A stretch of DNA of 64,000 nucleotides from Chthonomonas calidirosea T49 (GTDB taxonomy: Bacteria > Armatimonadota > Chthonomonadetes > Chthonomonadales > Chthonomonadaceae): NCBI RefSeq assembly GCF_000427095.1, contig NC_021487.1:2253325-2317324 (forward strand), read 5' to 3'. Positions 60,882 through 64,000 of this stretch are shown here, piece after piece. A program made the position numbers and the translations under genes. Positions within the stretch are counted from its first letter, which is position 1, and every line of letters begins with the position of its first letter. The notes below the pieces were generated by a model that did no database searches, was not told the origin of the DNA, and was given only the letters and a program-made list of their open reading frames with translations.

Positions 60882-61738
60882 AGCTACGTGCGGAGAATCT
60901 GGTGAAAGTCTATCGGGGGCGTCGGGTGGTCAATGGCATTAGTTTGGAGGTGGAGCAGGGCGAGGTTGTGGGGTTGTTAGGGCCCAACGGAGCGGGAAAA
61001 ACCACCACCTTCTACATGATCGTGGGGTTGGTGCGTCCCCAAAGCGGCCATGTCTACCTCGATAATCGAGAGATCACACGGTTGCCCATGTATCGGCGTG
61101 CGCGTGAAGGAATCGCCTACCTTCCCCAAGAGCCCTCGGTGTTTCGAAACCTCACGGTGGAGGAGAATTTACTCCTGGTTTTAGAGGCGCAGCCGCTGAC
61201 CAAAGCCCAACGCCGCCAACGTATGGAAGAGCTGCTGGGACAGCTGAATATTGGGCATCTGCGCCGCAGCTTGGGAAGGCTGCTGTCGGGTGGCGAGCGA
61301 AGGAGGGTGGAGATCGCGCGTGCCCTGGCGGCAAAGCCCAAATTTATTCTGCTGGATGAACCGTTCACCGGCGTGGACCCTTTGGCTATCGAGGACATCG
61401 GCAATATCGTGCATGACTTGGCAAAATCCGAAAACCGAATCGGCATCCTCATTACCGACCATAATGTGGAGGCCATGTTGGATATCACAGAGCGCGCCTA
61501 TATCATCGCCGACGGCGTGAAACGTGTGGAAGGCCCTGCCCATACGCTGCTACAAGACCCCGTGGCCATACGCTCTTATTTCGGCGAACGCTACACGTAT
61601 AGCCGTGGGCATGGAGCCCACCAGGGCTTGCGCGCCAGGGCGGAGGCCGAGCTGCGCGAGGCCGGCATCGCCCCTTGGGAGGCCCCCGAAACCGAGACGA
61701 CCCCCAAAGAGAAAGAACCCGATCATGAAGCTCATTGA
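60878..61738 (+). CDS. lptB: LPS export ABC transporter ATPase LptB
   Basis: The 286-aa cytoplasmic ATPase powers LPS extraction from the inner membrane. Walker A GPNGAGKTTTFYMIVGL, Q-loop region YLPQEPSVFRNLTVEENLLL, ABC signature RLLSGGERRRVEIARALA, Walker B FILLDEPFTGVDPLA and H-loop LITDHNV are all present and match LptB closely. It has a C-terminal extension of about 45 residues, rich in Glu, Arg and Pro. ATGA overlap with the LptA-like gene; it overlaps the permease gene by 14 bp. Confidence 0.96.
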   Translation: MKLRAENLVKVYRGRRVVNGISLEVEQGEVVGLLGPNGAGKTTTFYMIVGLVRPQSGHVYLDNREITRLPMYRRAREGIAYLPQEPSVFRNLTVEENLLLVLEAQPLTKAQRRQRMEELLGQLNIGHLRRSLGRLLSGGERRRVEIARALAAKPKFILLDEPFTGVDPLAIEDIGNIVHDLAKSENRIGILITDHNVEAMLDITERAYIIADGVKRVEGPAHTLLQDPVAIRSYFGERYTYSRGHGAHQGLRARAEAELREAGIAPWEAPETETTPKEKEPDHEAH

Positions 61739-62893
61739 TAAGCTCGTTCTGTACGACCTCGTGGGGCCGTTTTTCACCGGCATGTTCATGTTTCTGGTGC
61801 TGGTGTTCACCGCCGGCTTTCTCTTTCAAGCCACCGACATGGTGGTGCAGGGCGTGCCGTTGCATCTCGTGCTGCGATTCGTGCTCTACGCCCTCCCTGG
61901 CATTCTCACACAGACGTTTCCTATGGCGATGCTGCTCGCCTCACTGATGGCGCTAGGACGCCTCTCGGCCGATAGGGAGATCGTGGCGATCTTTACGGCG
62001 GGCATCGGCTTTCCTCGCGTTGTGATGCCCGTGTTTGTGGTAGGATTGCTGGTAAGTATTGTGGCCTTTACATGGAACGAGACCGTTGTGCCGCCGGCCA
62101 CACGTGCGATGTACGACCTCAAACAGGAGGCGCTGCAACATATCGCAAAGTCGGACGAGCCGATCTCCTACGATATTAAACGTCAGGATGGTCGAGGCCT
62201 TCAGGAAAGCGTCTACGTGCAAGGAGGCTACGATGCCCGCACGCAAACACTGCGCAACGTCCGCATTGTGCGTTACAGCGACGATCCGGCAATGCACGGG
62301 GCCGTGGAGCTCATCGTCAACTGCGCTCGCGCTCAAAGCACCGATCGGCGTGGCCTTGACCAAAGCGGTCTGAACTGGACGTATTACGATGGCTCTTGGG
62401 TGCTGCTGGTGCCCGACAAGGCCACAGGGTTGGTAAAGGACACGCTGGTGACCAACTTCAAAACGCTAAAAGTGCTTCCCGATAATGCAAGTATAGGCAA
62501 ATCGTTCAACGAGGTGATGAACGCCCAGGTGAACGATGCCAACCGGCTTAGCTTCAACCAACTCCGTCTAGAGATCGAGCGCGATAGGGCGGAGGGACGC
62601 ATTGAGGAGGCACGTGGGGAAGAGGTGGACCTCTACGGTAAGATTGCTCTGCCCTTGGCAAGCGTTATTTTTGGGGTGGTGGGCGCGGCGCTGGGGCTTA
62701 ATACGCAACGAGGGGAAGCCGCACGGTGGGATTTGGTATGGCGATATTCATCGTATTTCTCTATTGGGTATTCTATCACGCCATGTTTGTTATTGGCAAA
62801 AGTGGCGGGTTGCCTCCGATGCTGGCAAGCTTCTCCGCCGACATGGTCGGTGCCGTAGTGGGAATCTGGCTAACCCTAAGGGCTTCGACCTAG
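61725..62893 (+). CDS. LptF/LptG-family LPS export permease, apparent frameshift near 62728
   Basis: From ATG at 61725 (inside the lptB end) the frame encodes the YjgP/YjgQ permease: YDLVGPFFTGMFMFLVLVFT, LPGILTQTFPMAMLLASLMA, a periplasmic jelly-roll loop, and EVDLYGKIALPLASVIFGVV. After residue 335 the zero frame turns into non-homologous sequence and stops at 62858. The -1 frame, entered at GGG (62728-62730), instead reads GFGMAIFIVFLYWVFYHAMF and continues to a TAG at 62891-62893. That is the expected last two membrane helices. One extra G would restore a 389-aa protein. Only one permease gene is seen here, so its LptF or LptG partner is elsewhere or it works as a homodimer. Confidence 0.85.
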
Positions 62894-62925
62894 GCGTCCC
62901 TTTAGGAAAGGGGAATGGGAGCACG

Positions 62926-64000
62926 ATGATCTGGACAACATTAGCACTGCTCTTACTGGTCGTATTGGGCGGTTTCATTGCCTATTACGGCGATCTGCAG
63001 GGGAGACGATGGGGAAAGCGCCGCGTCTCCTGGTTTGGGTTGCGACCAAAGCATACAGCGATTCTCATTACCAGCTTAACCGGGGCCTTCATCTCCATGA
63101 TTAGCATAGCGGCTCTCCTGCTCATTTCTCCTCCTATTCGGCAGGTGGTCCTCGAAGGCGAGCAGGCCATAGCCGAAAAGGCGCGTCTCGACCGCCAGGT
63201 GCGCATTGCCCGCCAACAGGCCGCCGAAGCCATGGCCCAAGCGAAGCGCGATCAGGAGCTGGCCCAAGAGGCCCATCAGCAGCTGCTCCTCTCGCAAAAA
63301 GCGCTGCAACGGGCCAAACAGCATGTGGTTGTGCTGCGCGCACAAAGCGAACATCTGCGAGCACAGGTGGCGCGTAAGCGCGATGAGCTGGCCCAAAAAA
63401 CGCGGGAGGTAGCGCGGTTGGAGCAGCAGCGAGCTCGCCTGGAGGCGCTGAATCGGCATTTTGTCGCTCAAAATCGTGAGCTGGCCAAGCAGAACCTAGC
63501 TTTGGTACACGAAAACACCAAACTTACCCAAGAGAATAAAACCCTCATAGCCTCCAACAGTGACCTGCAGCGACAGAACGCCGATTTGGGCCGTGCCAAC
63601 GAGGTGTTGGAGCGAACCAACCAACTGCAGTTGGAGGCCAATCAAAGCGAGGAGCAGAAGGCTGCGGAGATACGTAAGCAGCTGCAGGAGGTGCAAGACC
63701 AGCTGGCGGCGGCGCAAAGCCGTTATACCATGGTGAGCCAGCGTTTAGACGAGGTCTATCGCTTCCTCGCCGGTTCCACCAACGATTATCTGGTGTTGCG
63801 GCAAAGCCCCATCGCCGTACGCTACGGCGCCGAGTTGGCGCGTACCGTGATCGCAGCACATTTAGATCGTCAGACCATTCTTACCCAGCTGAAGCAGCTG
63901 CTGCAGCAAGCGAGCGCCACCGCGCTGGGCTATGGCGCTGCTATAGGAGATAACGGCAGCGCTGTGCACCTGCTGTCGCCCATGACATTAACCCTAACCG
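62926..64000 (+). CDS. DUF3084-type membrane coiled-coil protein, 3' end beyond window
   Basis: From ATG at 62926 (GGGAG four bases upstream) 358 residues are visible and the frame runs off the right edge. An N-terminal membrane helix (LALLLLVVLGGFIAYYGDLQ) is followed by GRRWGKRRVSWFGLRPKHTA and a second helix (SMISIAALLLISPPIRQVVL). A long Gln/Ala/Arg-rich coiled coil follows (about residues 80-270). Then comes a globular part beginning EVYRFLAGSTNDYLVLRQSP. This is the DUF3084 layout known from cyanobacteria and related bacteria, of unknown function. It starts 32 bp after the permease gene and probably belongs to the same operon, hinting at an envelope role. Confidence 0.82.
   Translation, partial: MIWTTLALLLLVVLGGFIAYYGDLQGRRWGKRRVSWFGLRPKHTAILITSLTGAFISMISIAALLLISPPIRQVVLEGEQAIAEKARLDRQVRIARQQAAEAMAQAKRDQELAQEAHQQLLLSQKALQRAKQHVVVLRAQSEHLRAQVARKRDELAQKTREVARLEQQRARLEALNRHFVAQNRELAKQNLALVHENTKLTQENKTLIASNSDLQRQNADLGRANEVLERTNQLQLEANQSEEQKAAEIRKQLQEVQDQLAAAQSRYTMVSQRLDEVYRFLAGSTNDYLVLRQSPIAVRYGAELARTVIAAHLDRQTILTQLKQLLQQASATALGYGAAIGDNGSAVHLLSPMTLTLT

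Overview
The window reads as chromosomal DNA of a diderm, LPS-making bacterium of moderately high GC content. A pseudopilin of the H-X9-DG type (3593-4318), a full Kdo/lipid A and Lpt gene set, many GTG/TTG starts and glycoside hydrolases suggest Armatimonadota, with Chthonomonas-like organisms the best guess. That placement is an inference from gene style, not from a search.

Left part (1-30300): a minus-strand cluster holds a truncated sugar nucleotidyltransferase, a Gfo/Idh/MocA oxidoreductase, a Doc/Fic-like protein and a NIF3-like protein. The last three have all lost residues that are normally catalytic or metal-binding. Next come a Lys/Arg/Pro-rich protein, the pseudopilin, and a translationally coupled tripartite RND efflux operon (4563-10470). 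These are followed by mnmA-cdd, small envelope genes, an AI-2E-type permease, tdh and RNase J, then by FAH-family, FGGY kinase and DinB genes. A CADD/TenA-like protein, tRNA-Ala(CGC) and folB lie close together, then NurA, zwf and an RDD protein. The CADD-like protein keeps every residue I remember as important in the self-sacrificing p-aminobenzoate synthase of Chlamydia and sits about 290 bp from folB.

Middle (30300-41500): an apparently orphan small RNA gene on the minus strand has a near-consensus promoter and a 13-bp terminator, and it exposes G-rich hairpin loops. A two-gene glycoside hydrolase operon follows. From 36341 to 36835 lies a probable chromosomal replication origin with twelve DnaA-box-like 9-mers, an AT-rich unwinding element and a DnaA-trio-like run. 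recF, a DciA-like DUF721 gene and a comEC gene split into two ORFs lie immediately to its right.

Right part (41500-64000): almost all genes are on the plus strand, as expected for leading-strand genes moving away from the origin. They include dxs, an LPS-core block (waaA-lpxK-lpxL-like-GT9-GT4-GT4), nth, an acyl-CoA ligase and a PsiE-like protein. A structured intergenic region, ssrA (tmRNA, tag GKKINANTQNYALAA) and obg come next. A minus-strand CXXCH propeller protein and an array of GC-rich repeats follow. The window ends with an rlmN-lptC-lptA-lptB-lptF/G operon, whose permease gene carries an apparent 1-nt frameshift, and a truncated DUF3084 gene.
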